From: Dermatemys mawii
Taxonomy: Eukaryota; Chordata; Testudines; Dermatemydidae
Direction: 5' to 3'
Length of the DNA: 64,000 bases
Assembly (NCBI GenBank): GCA_007922305.1
Contig: ML677334.1
Location: 58,349,967 to 58,413,966, forward strand
The notes beneath the pieces were generated by a model. That model ran no database searches, was not told the origin of the DNA, and was given only the letters and a program-made list of their open reading frames with translations. The stretch's first letter is position 1, and the number at the start of each line of letters is the position of its first letter. Made by a program: the position numbers and the translations under genes. This document shows, one piece after another, positions 49,312 to 60,069 of the stretch.

Positions 49312-50228
49312 TACAGGAACTCCTCACTTAACATTGAAGTTATGTTCCTGAAAAATGCAGCTTTAAGCTAATCTAATTTCCCCATAAGAATTAATGTAAA
49401 TGGGGGGAGGAGGGGTTAGGTTCCAGAGACATTTTTTTCACCAGACAAAAGACTCTGACTCACTCTCTCTCTCTATATATATACACACACATACACACAC
49501 AGTATAAGTTTTAAACAAACAATTTTATACTGGTACACAGCAATGATGATTGTGAAGCTTGATTGAGGTGGTGAAGTCAGAGCGTGGGATATTTCCCAGG
49601 GAATGCCTTACTGCTAAATGATGAACGGAGCCCTCAAGGGTTAACTCACACTCTATAAGACAGCAGGAGAGGAGGAAGGGCAGACAGAGACAGAGATTAT
49701 GTGCATTTCTCCTTTAAGTACACTTCCTTGTTAATTAGATCAGGAAGCTGATTCGCAGATGCTGCCCTGTCAGGTGGTGTGTCCCCCTCTGCTCTATGGA
49801 AGATGGTGTAAGTGGGGTGCAGGAGCAGGGGGCACTCTGACATTAGCCTCCCTCTTACTCTCCTTCCCCCCCGCCCCAGCACACCAAGCGGGAGGCTCCC
49901 AGGAGCAGCTCCAAGACAGAGGGCAGGAGCAGCACATGGCTGTGGGGGGAGGGACAGCTGAACTGCAGGCAACTGATAGCCTGCTCAGCAGCTGCTGCAC
50001 AGGGAACTTAGGGGAGCAGGGAGCTGCTAGAGGGGCTGCCGGTGAACCCTGGTTCCAAGCCCCCACCAGCTAGCTGCAATGGGCTGCTCTTCCTTCAAGC
50101 AGTGAACAAAGCAGGCAGCTGCCAAATGATGTTGGAAGGGAGCATTGGACAACTTTAAACAAGCATGTTCCCTAACTGATCAGCAACATAATGTTAACTG
50201 GGATGACTTTAAATGAGGAGTTCCTGTA
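49312..50228. mobile_element. pogo/Tigger-like non-autonomous element
   Basis: Left TACAGGAACTCCTCACTTAA, reverse complement of the right end TACAGGAACTCCTCATTTAA. Ends coincide with TA, fitting a TA target duplication. 917 bp with a GC-rich centre and a CT-TA-CA microsatellite at 49461-49502. Open frames 49697-50073 on both strands show no transposase signature. Confidence 0.8.
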
Positions 50229-50855
50229 TAGAGAGATAAACCTACACTTGTGGGGACTGGTCTGCACTGGATAGTTTAGAGAGGCTTGTGTAGGGGAAAC
50301 TGGTCAGGGCAATTGATCCTAGATAGCTTGCTGGCAAGTGGGCGAGAACATGATAGGGATGGAAGCCAATCTAATATGGACCCAAATAGCTCTGAAACAG
50401 AATGAGGGTGTGGTTATACACTTACACTACATATTAAACGTGCTGGTCCTCTTATTCATATCAAGTAGTATCAGACTCTGTGAGCAATCACATATATTGT
50501 TAAATAATAGACTGTAAATTAGACTACCCATGGAAAAAGGTACTCCTCAATGTAAGCAAGAGCAACAGAATCCGGCACTGTTCAAAAAACCAGGAAACGA
50601 GTAGATTACTATTAGTGTTATTAGTACGTGCAGGCAATTAGATTTTATAGACCATATTTACTTACAGTATCATATGTACAACAATTCAAGCCTACAGTCT
50701 TTTTTTATAAAATGAATGTCAGAGAGTCCGGGTAAACTTCCAGAATTGGTTCATTTACCTATAAGATGGTATAAACCAATTTGCAAACCCAGAGAAAAAG
50801 AAACCCCTGTCTGAAAGGAGATTTCAGTTTTAGGTTTCTCACACTCATGAATGTG

Positions 50856-51031
50856 TCCCTTTGAACAGAAATTCAAAATACAATTGTCAGCTCCTTCCCT
50901 ACTGTAAAAAGTGGAACTTGTATGCTGAATTTCTTTTCAAAGGGATGCATTCAACTGTCTGCTACTTCTCTTCCCACCAAAAGTGGAACTTGAATGCATC
51001 CCTTTGAACAGAAATTCAAAATACAATTGTC
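50856..51031. repeat. Nested direct and inverted repeats
   Basis: A 33-bp direct repeat starting TCCCTTTGAACAGAAATTCA occurs at 50856-50888 and 50999-51031. Between them GAATTTCTTTTCAAAGGGAT (50927-50954) is the inverse of 50990-51017, giving a hairpin of about 28-bp arms with a 35-bp loop. AAAAGTGGAACTTG is also duplicated. Confidence 0.85.
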
Positions 51032-51239
51032 TCTTCCTTCCCTTCTGTTTTTTCCCTTCCCCAAATAAGTAGAAGCTTCACCTTTTTAGAACCAAGATCA
51101 CCACAAATATTCTCCCACATAGAAGCACATGACACCATTGAGAAGACAACAGCTACGATAACAACTTATTTCATACCTATAATAAATAAAGCAAAAAAAG
51201 TACTGTTGATACCAGTCAGCTCTGTGTTTCTGGGGAGTC

Positions 51240-52290
51240 AGGGTGCAGAATCTAACCTGACTCATGAAGAACCTCCCCCAGGCCGTCTCTGTTTGAACCA
51301 AAACGGATCAGAGAAAAGGCTTTCAGAGAACAATGAAGGGCATTGGGAGACACATCTTGACCCTTCCTGACAAGGGTGACAAGATTAAGACATCTCCATT
51401 TGCATACAGAATGAAGAACAGAGACAACTCCCCTAGCCTCATCTGCATGAAAAATGAGATAGGTATTAGCATAAAGCATGAGGAACAGAGAACAGCACTG
51501 AACTCTGGGACCAGAAAAGCAGGGACGCACTGCATCATGGGAACCCTTAGTCCAGATGCTAATGACCCTATGAGTGCACCCACCTAGCTCAGTAACTATC
51601 AGACCAATTCTAGTAATAAATCTTTGATTGATATCCAAAATACTGAAGTAGCTTAGTTGCACTGTAAGCTCTCTGGAAGAAAACACAACCCATAGCCATG
51701 AGTGATCAGCTCCTATTGTCTAGCCTAAAGAAAACCCTTGAGTCATCAGTTTACACATAAACAAATCTATTGTTCTCCCTTGAACCACTGTATTTTCTCT
51801 ACAAAAACCCCTACCTATGCCCAAGTCAGTGGTCTGATGCTCAGGATCAAACTCTGCATCAACTCTGGGATTCCATCTCCTGATTGGTCATACTGGAGGC
51901 TCTGCTTGTCTCAAGCACTCAGGACCCTGAGCTACCACCATCACCTGGGAACCCCTACCAGTTCAAGCCTCATGGAGTGGGTGAGATCTCTCTCTCTCTC
52001 TCTCTGTTTTCTTTTCTACCTCAGGTATTAACCTTGAAAAGGTAACTGTTATGTTTGTGTATCCCCCCTTCTGTAGTTATCACTATTATTCAATAAATAA
52101 CTTTTATGGTTCCACTGGTTGCTTCTCTCTCTCTGAATTTTACTCTTTCGTGTTTTTAGCTTCCGCCATTTACTCTGCAGCAATGCTTCTAAAGATTCTA
52201 AAGATCCCTGTAGTGCTCAAAAATCCTGTGGGGTTTGCTCATCAAGTGGGTTACTACCAGTACAAACTGTAATGTGAAAGTGGGATAGGG
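51240..52290 (+). mobile_element. LTR-like segment, borders unclear
   Basis: The plus strand shows a CT microsatellite (51989-52006) and AATAAATAACTTTTATGGTT (52090), followed by CTGGTTGCTTCTCTC. This resembles a retroelement U3-R-U5 layout. The minus-strand open frame 51252-51686 has no recognised domain. No TG...CA borders located. Confidence 0.35.
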
Positions 52291-52304
52291 ACGTGTTAAA
52301 CTTG

Positions 52305-52460
52305 GGGCACACAGGGGAGGGCAGCTGAAAGTGCTGCTCAACCCAGCCTATTCAGACCAGGGCGCATAAGGGTACCAGCTTGAAAGTGCCGCTTAACCCA
52401 GCCCATTGAGTGCAAGGACACATGAGGGGATCAGCTGGAAAGTGCTGATTGCCCTGGTGT
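52305..52460 (+). repeat. Tandem repeat, about three 55-bp units
   Basis: Units start near GGCACACAGGGGAGGGCAGC, GGCGCATAAGGGTACCAGC and GACACATGAGGGGATCAGC, each followed by TGAAAGTGC- or GGAAAGTGC-like sequence. Lies just after the LTR-like segment, so possibly part of its leader. Confidence 0.75.
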
Positions 52461-54037
52461 GGGTGGGTGGGTGAGTGTCATTGGGCATGGACTTGCAGAA
52501 GGAAGGAGTAGAGCTCCAGATGAACATACAAGTGACATAAGCAGCACATTAATAGAATTACAGAACTGTCCCATCCCCCTAAAAAGAGTAACTCTAATAA
52601 ATGAGCATACCCCAAAGGAACAGCCATATCTGGTAACACTGTGCAGAAGCTTCATGTTCACTTGTACACAAGATTTTTTTTGTTCATGGACTTTCCCTAT
52701 GGCTTTCTATCCTGTGCCATTGTTTAAATAAAAAGTTATTCTTTATAGTGTGCTATTTTCAATATGATGCATCTGCCTTACGATCCGTGTAAGTTTAATT
52801 AGAGAACTGCTTATAATTCACCCAAACTGCATAATTGAAGAGGAGGAAGGGCAACCATCCCTGAGTGTTTAAGTGCTGCATAAAATGCTTTCAATGAAAA
52901 TTTACTGTGAATGCATGTTTTCATTTTCTAAAATATATAATTTTCAAAAGTTTCAACAAGTAGTCTGTTAACAACAGCTACAAGACATTCTTTTTTGTAG
53001 TCTCACCAGGCTTATTTGTAGCAACATGGAATGCCCAGTTGCCATGACACAAAAAGAGACCCCCAATAGTTCCTCTCCATCTTTATCTCTGAATGAAGGT
53101 AAATTGATGAGGTAAATTAAACAATCACATGAAAAACTCAGACTCCTAGGGGACTAAATAGGTCAGAGTACTGGTACAAGCTTTTTACTTCATTTCCAGT
53201 TAAAATTCCAGCCAGATAGGTAATGATTAATAGCCATTCATAACCTTCAGATGAGTGTGCAATGGGCTGCAAGAAAGGAAAGCTCTAAGTCAAGACTGTA
53301 TCAGACATATGTCCAAATCAGAATTGTTATTCTTGTTGGTAGACTCAGTAAAGAGACACAAGACTAGATGGACAAAGTCTAAACCACTCTATCATCCCTG
53401 GAAACTGTCCCTCCAGGATACAGTTGAGGCCCATAGGGAAGCTGCTGCGGAAATTTAAACTGTTGCTTCCTGCACTGTACTTTTCTGCACAGGAGGCTTC
53501 TACTGCCAATACTATTAGTCTGGCACTTGTCACCAGTGCAGCCACTTATTTTAAAAATCTAGAGCCGATGTATACTACAAAATTGACCTGCCTGGGATTT
53601 TGAAACCAGATGCAAATAAATCGTTATTCAGATTTGGATAATTTGCTTATAGCACGGATGGGACATAAAACTTTTAAGAAAGTTTTTGAAAACCACATAA
53701 GACTTGACTTTTGAAAATACACTCCTAATATGATCAGGTTTGTGATACACAGGAGCTTTTGATTCTTGAGTAAACAGAGGTAGAGTATCAGAAATTCCAT
53801 TTGTTTGAGAAAAAAGTCTCAGGGGCATGAGTTCACTTCCAATATTAGGTTTCATCATGAAAGAAGACATTCACTTTCACTGATATTCCACAGGGACGAT
53901 GTACATACTATCATTATTACAGGTTTCAAAGATCAATTTCACTATTCGACACCTCCCTTTCTGATAGGCTCTGCTATCCTTATTCGTATAGGTTTCAATG
54001 GAATGACTTGCAGAGTAGGATACTATTCAACTTAAGT

Positions 54038-54785
54038 AAGGGCAGGGCCATCCTTACTCATATGCAAATTTCCTGGTGCCCTGTGCAAACTACAGCTTGC
54101 GGGACCGTCCTGTCCAGCACACTTGAGCTCCCAACTGCGGAGGTGAGTCCCAGCCCCTTCCCCGACTGTCTCCCCTCCCCCACAGCCATGCCACTAGTAC
54201 TCTGGCCTGCTGCTCCTGCCAGGAAGCATTGCAGTGGCATGACTGGCTCTGGTGAGCAAGGGGGTGGGATTGGATAAGGGGCAAGGGGTTGCGGGAGGGC
54301 AGTCAGGCAACGGAAAGTGGTTGGATGGGGCAGAGACTCGGAGGGGTGGTTAGGGGAGGGGGATTGAGGGGGCGAGTTCCAGGTGGCAGTTAGGGGCAGG
54401 GTTGTGAATACGGGGCTGGGCCGTCAGGGGACAAGGAGTGGTTGGATAGGGTGTGGGAGTCCTGGGGGGGCCTGTCAGGGGGCAGGAGTGTCAATAGGGG
54501 TCAGAGCAGACAGGGAATAGAGGGGGTAGGGTAGGGGGTGGGGTCCCGGGGGTGGTTGAGGATGGGGTCACTAGAGGGGATGGTCAGGGAACAAGGAGCA
54601 GGGTGGGTTGGATGGGTCCTGGATTCTGACGGAGGCAGTTGGGGGGAGGGCAGAGGGGGAAGTGGGAGGGAGTGGATAGGGGAAGGGGCCATGCTAGTTG
54701 GGGAGGCACAGCCTTCCCTACTGGCCCTCCATATCGTTTTACAACCTCTTGTGGCTCTCGGGCCAAAAAGTTTGCCCATCTCTGG
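54038..54785. mobile_element. G-rich composite DNA-transposon remnant
   Basis: Left part (54038-54130) resembles the sauropsid repeat beginning GGGCAGGGCCATCCTTAC. The right end reads GCCAAAAAGTTTGCCCATCT, a hAT-style terminus in inverse orientation. Between 54240 and 54680 lies a G-rich degenerate tandem of GGGGTGGTTAGGGGAGGGG-like units. Open frames here are not genes. Confidence 0.6.
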
Positions 54786-54792
54786 TCTAGAG

Positions 54793-55125
54793 CAGCATTT
54801 CTCAAACTGAGGTCCACAGACAGAGGATACCCCAGAGGGTCCACCGGCCCTGCTGATCAGCTTCTCCCACTCCCTCCCAGTGCCTCCTGCATGCCGGGGA
54901 GGAGGGAGAGGAGAGGATACGGAGCACGGTTAGGGGTGGGGACAAAGAGGCGAGGAAGAGGAGGGAAAGAGGTGGAGCAGGGGCGGAAAGAAGTGGGGGT
55001 GGGGCCTTAGAGAAAGGGATGGAGTTGTGGCAGGACATAGCGCTGAGCAGGGGAAACTTGGAGGTTCCTGAAAATTTTAAAATGAAAATGGGGGGTCTTT
55101 GAGTTGCTAAAGTTTGAGAACTGCT
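54793..55125. mobile_element. hAT-type MITE (CAGCATTTCTCAAACT)
   Basis: Left CAGCATTTCTCAAACTGAGG, right AAAGTTTGAGAACTGCTG. Imperfect flanking octamers GTCTAGAG and GTATAGGG. G/A-rich interior with several open frames that are composition artefacts. Abuts the G-rich composite on its left. Confidence 0.8.
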
Positions 55126-55450
55126 GGTATAGGGCATATGCAGAGCTGCTGGAACATGCAGGTTTCTCTGCACTCTTTATTTATAGGTTTCCACTAAACA
55201 GCACATGAAATCAGGCAATTACCAATGCAGCCATTCACCTGTGAAAGAAGAAGAGAGACTTCTGGAGATACTATGCCTGACAAATTATTAACTATAACAT
55301 CAGTAAAATAAATGGAAAGGATTTTAACTTTGTACCTATCATTGAAAGTGAAGAAACTAGGCATTTTATTTAAGATTGTAAATTCTTTGGAGCAGGGAGT
55401 ATTATTTTCTATGTGTGTGTACACAGTACTTAACGCAATGGGGCCTTGAC

Positions 55451-55627
55451 TTAGGCCTTGTCTACATTATAGGGGAAATTCGATCTTAGTTACATTATTT
55501 GAGTTATCCGAATAGCTTAAATTTACTTATATTTCTCCCATCGACTCCCGCTACTCTTCTCGATCCGGTGGAGTTCAGGAGTTGACGGGAGAGCGATTTG
55601 CGGTTGATTTAGCGGGTCTTCACTAAA
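55451..55627. mobile_element. Truncated copy of a TCTACA-ended MITE
   Basis: Begins TTAGGCCTTGTCTACATTAT, followed by TTCGATCTTAG and a CCATCGACTCCCGCTACTC / GGAGTTCAGGAGTTGACGG segment, and breaks off after GCGGGTCTTCACTAAA. The right terminal repeat is missing. Related in style to 1775-2068 and 33457-33767, perhaps a sister family. Confidence 0.65.
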
Positions 55628-55849
55628 TAATAACAATAACTTTAAGGCCACAGGAGGACGTCACAGATATAATATTAATTAATGCCAACACATGACAAGT
55701 GGTAAGAGGAAGATTTGGAAGTGGAAAGATAGGACCATGCATTTCCCGCATTTAGGTCCCCACCATCAGTGTTTAAATATCTACTTTAGCAAAGACTGGA
55801 AATGTGTTTCAGAAATAAAGTAGGTCTTGACGATACAAATAAATATTTG

Positions 55850-56165
55850 TATAGTGTGAAAGTGAGTGTGTGACAGTCAGTCAAGGTGTGAATGTGTGCG
55901 TGTCAGGGGGTGAATGCAGGGGAAGGAGGAGGGTCAGTCTCTCAGGGTGTGAATGTGTGTGTGGGTATGTGAATGTGAGATTATATGTCAGCCTGTCAGG
56001 GTGTGAATGAATGTGTGTGTGTGTGTAAGGGTGTGAATGTGAGGGTGTCAGGGTATGAATGGGTGTGTATCAGGGTGTGACTGTGTGGGTGTATGTCAGG
56101 GTGTGAGTGCGAGGGTGTATGTCAGTCTGTGAATGAGTGTATCGGTCTGTGAGGGTGTGATTGCA
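55850..56165 (+). repeat. GT-rich minisatellite beside Rab exon 1
   Basis: Degenerate tandem of about 20-30 bp units built from GTGTGAATGTGTGTG and TCAGGGTGTGAATG, ending 60 bases from the exon 1 donor. Within Rab intron 1 the transcript strand is CA-rich. Confidence 0.85.
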
Positions 56166-56640
56166 GCGGAGCTGGGGGGGAATCAGTGTGGACTGCCAGG
56201 GCCCCGCCTAGCTCCGTGTCACTCACCGACGGTGGCGATGTAGGAGGCGGCGGGGGGCGGCCCGGCCGGGCTGGGCTCCGTGTATCGCCGCACGATGGAG
56301 GTTTTCCCCACGCAGGACTCCCCGGCCATCACTATTTTCACCAGCAGCGGCTTCCCCGCGGAGCGGTGCTCGGGCCCGGCCATGTCCCGTCATGCGGTCC
56401 CGGAAAGGGGCGAGCGGCGGGAACACCCGACCCAGCCTGCGCAGAACCGAAACCGGCCGGGGCCCAGGGCCACGGCGGAGGCGGATCCCTCCGAGCTTCA
56501 CCGACAGGCTCGAGGGACTCGCCTTCGCCGCTTGCGGCTCCAGCTGCTCAGGGACTCTCCGGCCTTGCACAACAGCCGCTTCCCACGGCCCCGCGCCAGC
56601 TGCTTCCCACCGCCCGGCTGCGGGTGTCAGCGTCCAGGGG
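56160..56640 (-). promoter_or_regulatory. CpG island / Rab promoter region
   Basis: GC-rich, CpG-dense block covering Rab exon 1 and about 250 bp upstream of its ATG. No TATA box seen; the start site is not defined. The island is bracketed by a GT-rich minisatellite on the left (55850-56165) and a TCTG/GTGT-rich tract on the right (56630-56800). Confidence 0.75.
56227..56383 (-). CDS. Divergent Rab GTPase, coding exon 1
   Basis: 157 bp: 52 codons plus one base (phase 1 donor, GTCG then GTGAGTGAC). The ATG has G at -3 and G at +4. After a short N-terminus (residues 1-12) come the beta-1 strand and P-loop GESCVGKT at residues 21-28. The Cys sits where Ras has Gly13; this position varies in Rabs (Gly or Ser are common) but Cys is unusual. 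Residues 36-47 are Pro/Ala-rich, making the segment between P-loop and switch I about five residues longer than in Rab10 (from memory). The exon closes with YIATV, whose Thr51 is the expected Mg-coordinating G2 residue. The exon lies in a CpG island. Confidence 0.95.
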
Positions 56641-56800
56641 CTCTGTCAGTGTGTGAGCGTCTGGGGGTGGCGGGCCGCTGTCAGTCAGTCTGTCCGTGAC
56701 CTTCTTGGAGTGGGGCTGTGTCTGTCTGTTTGTGCTTCTGGGGGTGGGGCTGTGTCTGCCTGTCTGTCTGCCTGCCTGTGCGTGAACTCCAAGGAGAGGG
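56630..56800 (+). repeat. TCTG/GTGT-rich tract upstream of the Rab promoter
   Basis: Repeats of GGGGTGGGGCTGTGTCTG, TGTCTGTCTG and CTGCCTGCCTGTG directly right of the CpG island, with weak similarity to the minisatellite on the other side of exon 1. Confidence 0.7.
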
Positions 56801-57644
56801 GACTCGGTCTGTCTGAGCTCTCCGAGGGCAGTAATAGTGGTGGTGGGGTGTGTGTGGAGTGGGGTTGTGTGTCTGCCTACTTCCTCTATTAGCCCTTAAC
56901 TGACTTTTCTTCCCCTTGGGAAATCCTGGCTCCTGAGCCCCAGGCCCTGCACTGGGAGGTTCCTACATAAAAGGCACAGAAATGTTTCCATCCTCACGCT
57001 CAAAAATGAGCAGTGTGAAGCCTGCCCCACCCTTCAAGTGCCCAGTGTCACACAAACCCAACTGGCTTTTGTGTAAAGGTCAGATGGAAGAGTAGTTGTG
57101 CCAAAGAAAGGGTTAATCGCTTGAAGAGTAATTTGTAATCCTTATTTCTAGAGGGGAAGTAAAGGGTTGATCAGTTGAGGCAGTTTTGAGAGAAGAAGGC
57201 TCTGTGGTGGCCTAACAGGAACTTATCTCCGAAAGTCCATTAAGACACGCAGTCAGCTCATTTGTTCTTTCTCAACAGGGCACAGTACATTTTAATGCAA
57301 CGTTCAAATGCTATAGATACACTTCTGTCTTTTCCAGTACTGCTTACTACAGCAGCAAAACGAAACAAACAACAACATTACGGGGAATAAAAGAACATCC
57401 TATATACGGTACACAATTAGACACGTTGTATACACTAGACAAATCTCATCCATGGTCCATTCCCTTCTGACATAGCTATCCTTATAAACAGTGTCAGAGT
57501 AAGAATATCTGCTGATCTCCCCCTTCTGCTTAAATCATCAAATACAGTGAAACAAAGTATATAACCCTGAAGAATGAAAGTAATTAAGCACCTTAGATGT
57601 CATGTGTGAAGTTCATCTTAGGGTTCTGAGGACTATCATAAAAT

Positions 57645-57765
57645 CCAGGTGCTCAAGAGCTTCAGTCTGGGTTCTGTCACTGATTTTTTTTATCTGCCCT
57701 TGGCCAAATCACTTAACTTGTGACTCAGTTTTTTCTCCTGTGAAATGGGGATAATATAATGTATG
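57645..57765 (+). repeat. MIR SINE fragment
   Basis: Shows TTGGCCAAATCACTTAACTT and TCCTGTGAAATGGGGATAAT, the MIR core-to-tail words, upstream of the Rab gene. Confidence 0.75.
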
Positions 57766-60069
57766 AATATATTTTTAGAGATAACAGATAATATCCTACT
57801 GGGATAAAGCTTAGCATCCTCACTAGCCAGTTGGTAATATTACCATTCTGAAATATGGAACAGTCAATAATGTTCTTTCTTCCTGTGAAAGTATACTTCA
57901 GACCACTGGGAAATACTGGGTTCTGATTAGTAAGAGGCAGTGATTTGTAATACATATTGGTCTTGACTCAATGTATTTTATGTGGTGTTCTTTTTCAGAA
58001 GAATTACAGTGTTAGAACCTTGAGGTGGGCTTTTAAAAATAGTTTCAAATAATAAAAAATCTGTATCTTTTTGCAGTTTGGCTTAAAATTACATGGGGTC
58101 ATTACTAGACTGCACAAAATGTACTGTAGAAATTACTTGGATGGTTATGTATTTCTATAATTATTTAAAAAGACAGTGGGCAAATTGTTTGGCATGGAGC
58201 AATATAGTCATTGGCAACTGAGACTCCAGCCCATAACAGTCTCAAATCTTCTGCTTCTACTCTGTCTGTGTTGCACGTGCATCATACTGATTGTGCTTGT
58301 CCCTCCTTCTCCTTTTTGTCCCGAACTCCCTTGGTGGCTAGTCTTGAATTTAGCTGAGGGCTGTATGTATAAAAATGTCTACTGCAATACTGAGCCCCAT
58401 GCTGGGTGGGATCACATTTGGACTTGGACTCGGGGCCACAGGCTACATGTCAGCCATCTCTCCGTTTTAGGATTAGAGAACTCTGCAAGGACTTTTTTCC
58501 CATTTTTATTTTGTTTCATCACAGCTGAGGAGACAGAGAGCTTCAACAATGCCAATGCTATAAACCCATCAGGAGCACAGAACCAGTCATTTACCATTTG
58601 TTTTATATCAACTTCCTGGCATCAAATAAGACACGGAGACATAGAAAATGGATTCTGATAATTTACTTTTCTCAACTGTGATGTCTTTGGCTAAGAAAGC
58701 ATTATCTAAAAAGTTATATCAGCTCACATTCCAAGGGAGTTCTGGTCTAACTAATGCAATGCCATCACTGCAGGGTCTCAAGTTAGCCTACCTTGAGTGA
58801 GAGCAGCTACATTGGGAAAGAATGCTCAAGTTGCACAAAAGTTTCTGCAGTGATTGTTTTAGCAGCTGATGAGTTGTTCTAATTGAGCTGTTGACTATCC
58901 CCCTGCCATGCTCACTAACTCCAGTTAAAAGCACTACCATGCTCAAGTTAACAGGTTTTGAGTTTAGAGAGAACTTAAGTTAGGGCAACACTTGAGTTGT
59001 AACTCAAATGAACTCTGCCATGAAACCTTAAAGTGGCCAGTGTCACCACTGCTAAAGCTACAATATCACTTTCCTCGTCTTTCCCCCATCACTCTACTCA
59101 CATTCCTATCCACAAGAGGACAGTCTTTCCATCTATTATTACCAGCTACAACATAGTTTTAAGGTCAATCCCTTTAAAAATTAGCAGTGGATAAATGCAA
59201 CATAACGAAATGCTGAAAACACAGTTCTGTCCAATTCAGTTTATTTTAAAAATTATGCTTCGTTACAGTAACTGAATTCTCCTATTTGTTCATACTGAAG
59301 TTGTGCTTATATCTCCCACCCTGAAAACATATTCCACATCCCTGTAAATTGAAATAAAGTTGTTTAATTCCCACAGTGAAATTGAAAGTCAGAGCTTTAT
59401 TAAGGTCATGAATTTGAATTATTAGAAGAGTTTGTAAGCCTCCACAACACAATCTGTATAAATCATAAAACAAAGTCATACAATGTACATTAGTGGCCCC
59501 AGTATAGTCCCATGACACCATCACTATGAAAGCAGGAGACTGCTATTGTTTCTTTCCTTTCTTTGCTTGAATTGTTCCAATAACATGATTCCATTTGATA
59601 ACAGGATATTGTTCCAATTTGAGAAATGATCCTCTGTCTTCCAGAACTCATTTTTGAATCTGTCAGTTTCTCTAGGCCCAGGATATTAAAAGGAACAGTT
59701 ATTTAAAAAGGATGTAATAACGGGCCTTTGTGCACTTAATACAATTCTCACTTGTACTGTACTTCAAGTTCAGTCAAAGAAATTAATTTTTATGGCAGAG
59801 GCCCATGTGACACTGAGATCCCTTGGCAAAGGGTTTCCTATTCTTTGCAAACAGCTCTCACCTCAGACCTGACAAATTCACTACACCAAACAAATCTTAC
59901 AGGATATTTATTCATAAAGAATAACATATAAGGTATCTACAGATAGCTCCTGACTTGTGAAGACTCAATTATTATGAGATGTATGTATGGATAATAGTTA
60001 AAGAACAATGTATTTATATTGAAAGTATGCTATATGAATTTGGAGTATAAATAAGTCTCTATGATGATC

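Larger units (their letters stand above)
40334..56226 (-). other. Rab intron 1
   Basis: 15.9 kb, the largest intron. Contents: long LTR-like unit 40875-42213, hAT-like element 42870-43610, hAT MITE 44811-45241, L2 LINE 47250-48850, MIR 49130-49310, pogo-type element 49312-50228, direct and inverted repeat cluster 50856-51031, LTR-like segment 51240-52290 with tandem units at 52305-52460, G-rich composite 54038-54785, hAT 54793-55125, truncated MITE 55451-55627, and GT-rich minisatellite 55850-56165. No additional exon recognised. Confidence 0.75.

Noticed and set aside
51252..51686. 144-codon minus-strand open frame
   Set aside because: Inside an LTR-like segment; no domain recognised and no conserved retroelement motif.
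56186..56892. Plus-strand open frames of 115-166 codons across Rab exon 1
   Set aside because: Antisense shadows of the CpG island and adjacent minisatellite; the minus-strand exon explains the region.
58176..58658. 160-codon plus-strand open frame upstream of the Rab gene
   Set aside because: No recognisable domain, no splice context, mixed hydrophobic and random composition, and it lies in ordinary AT-balanced DNA; best explained as chance.
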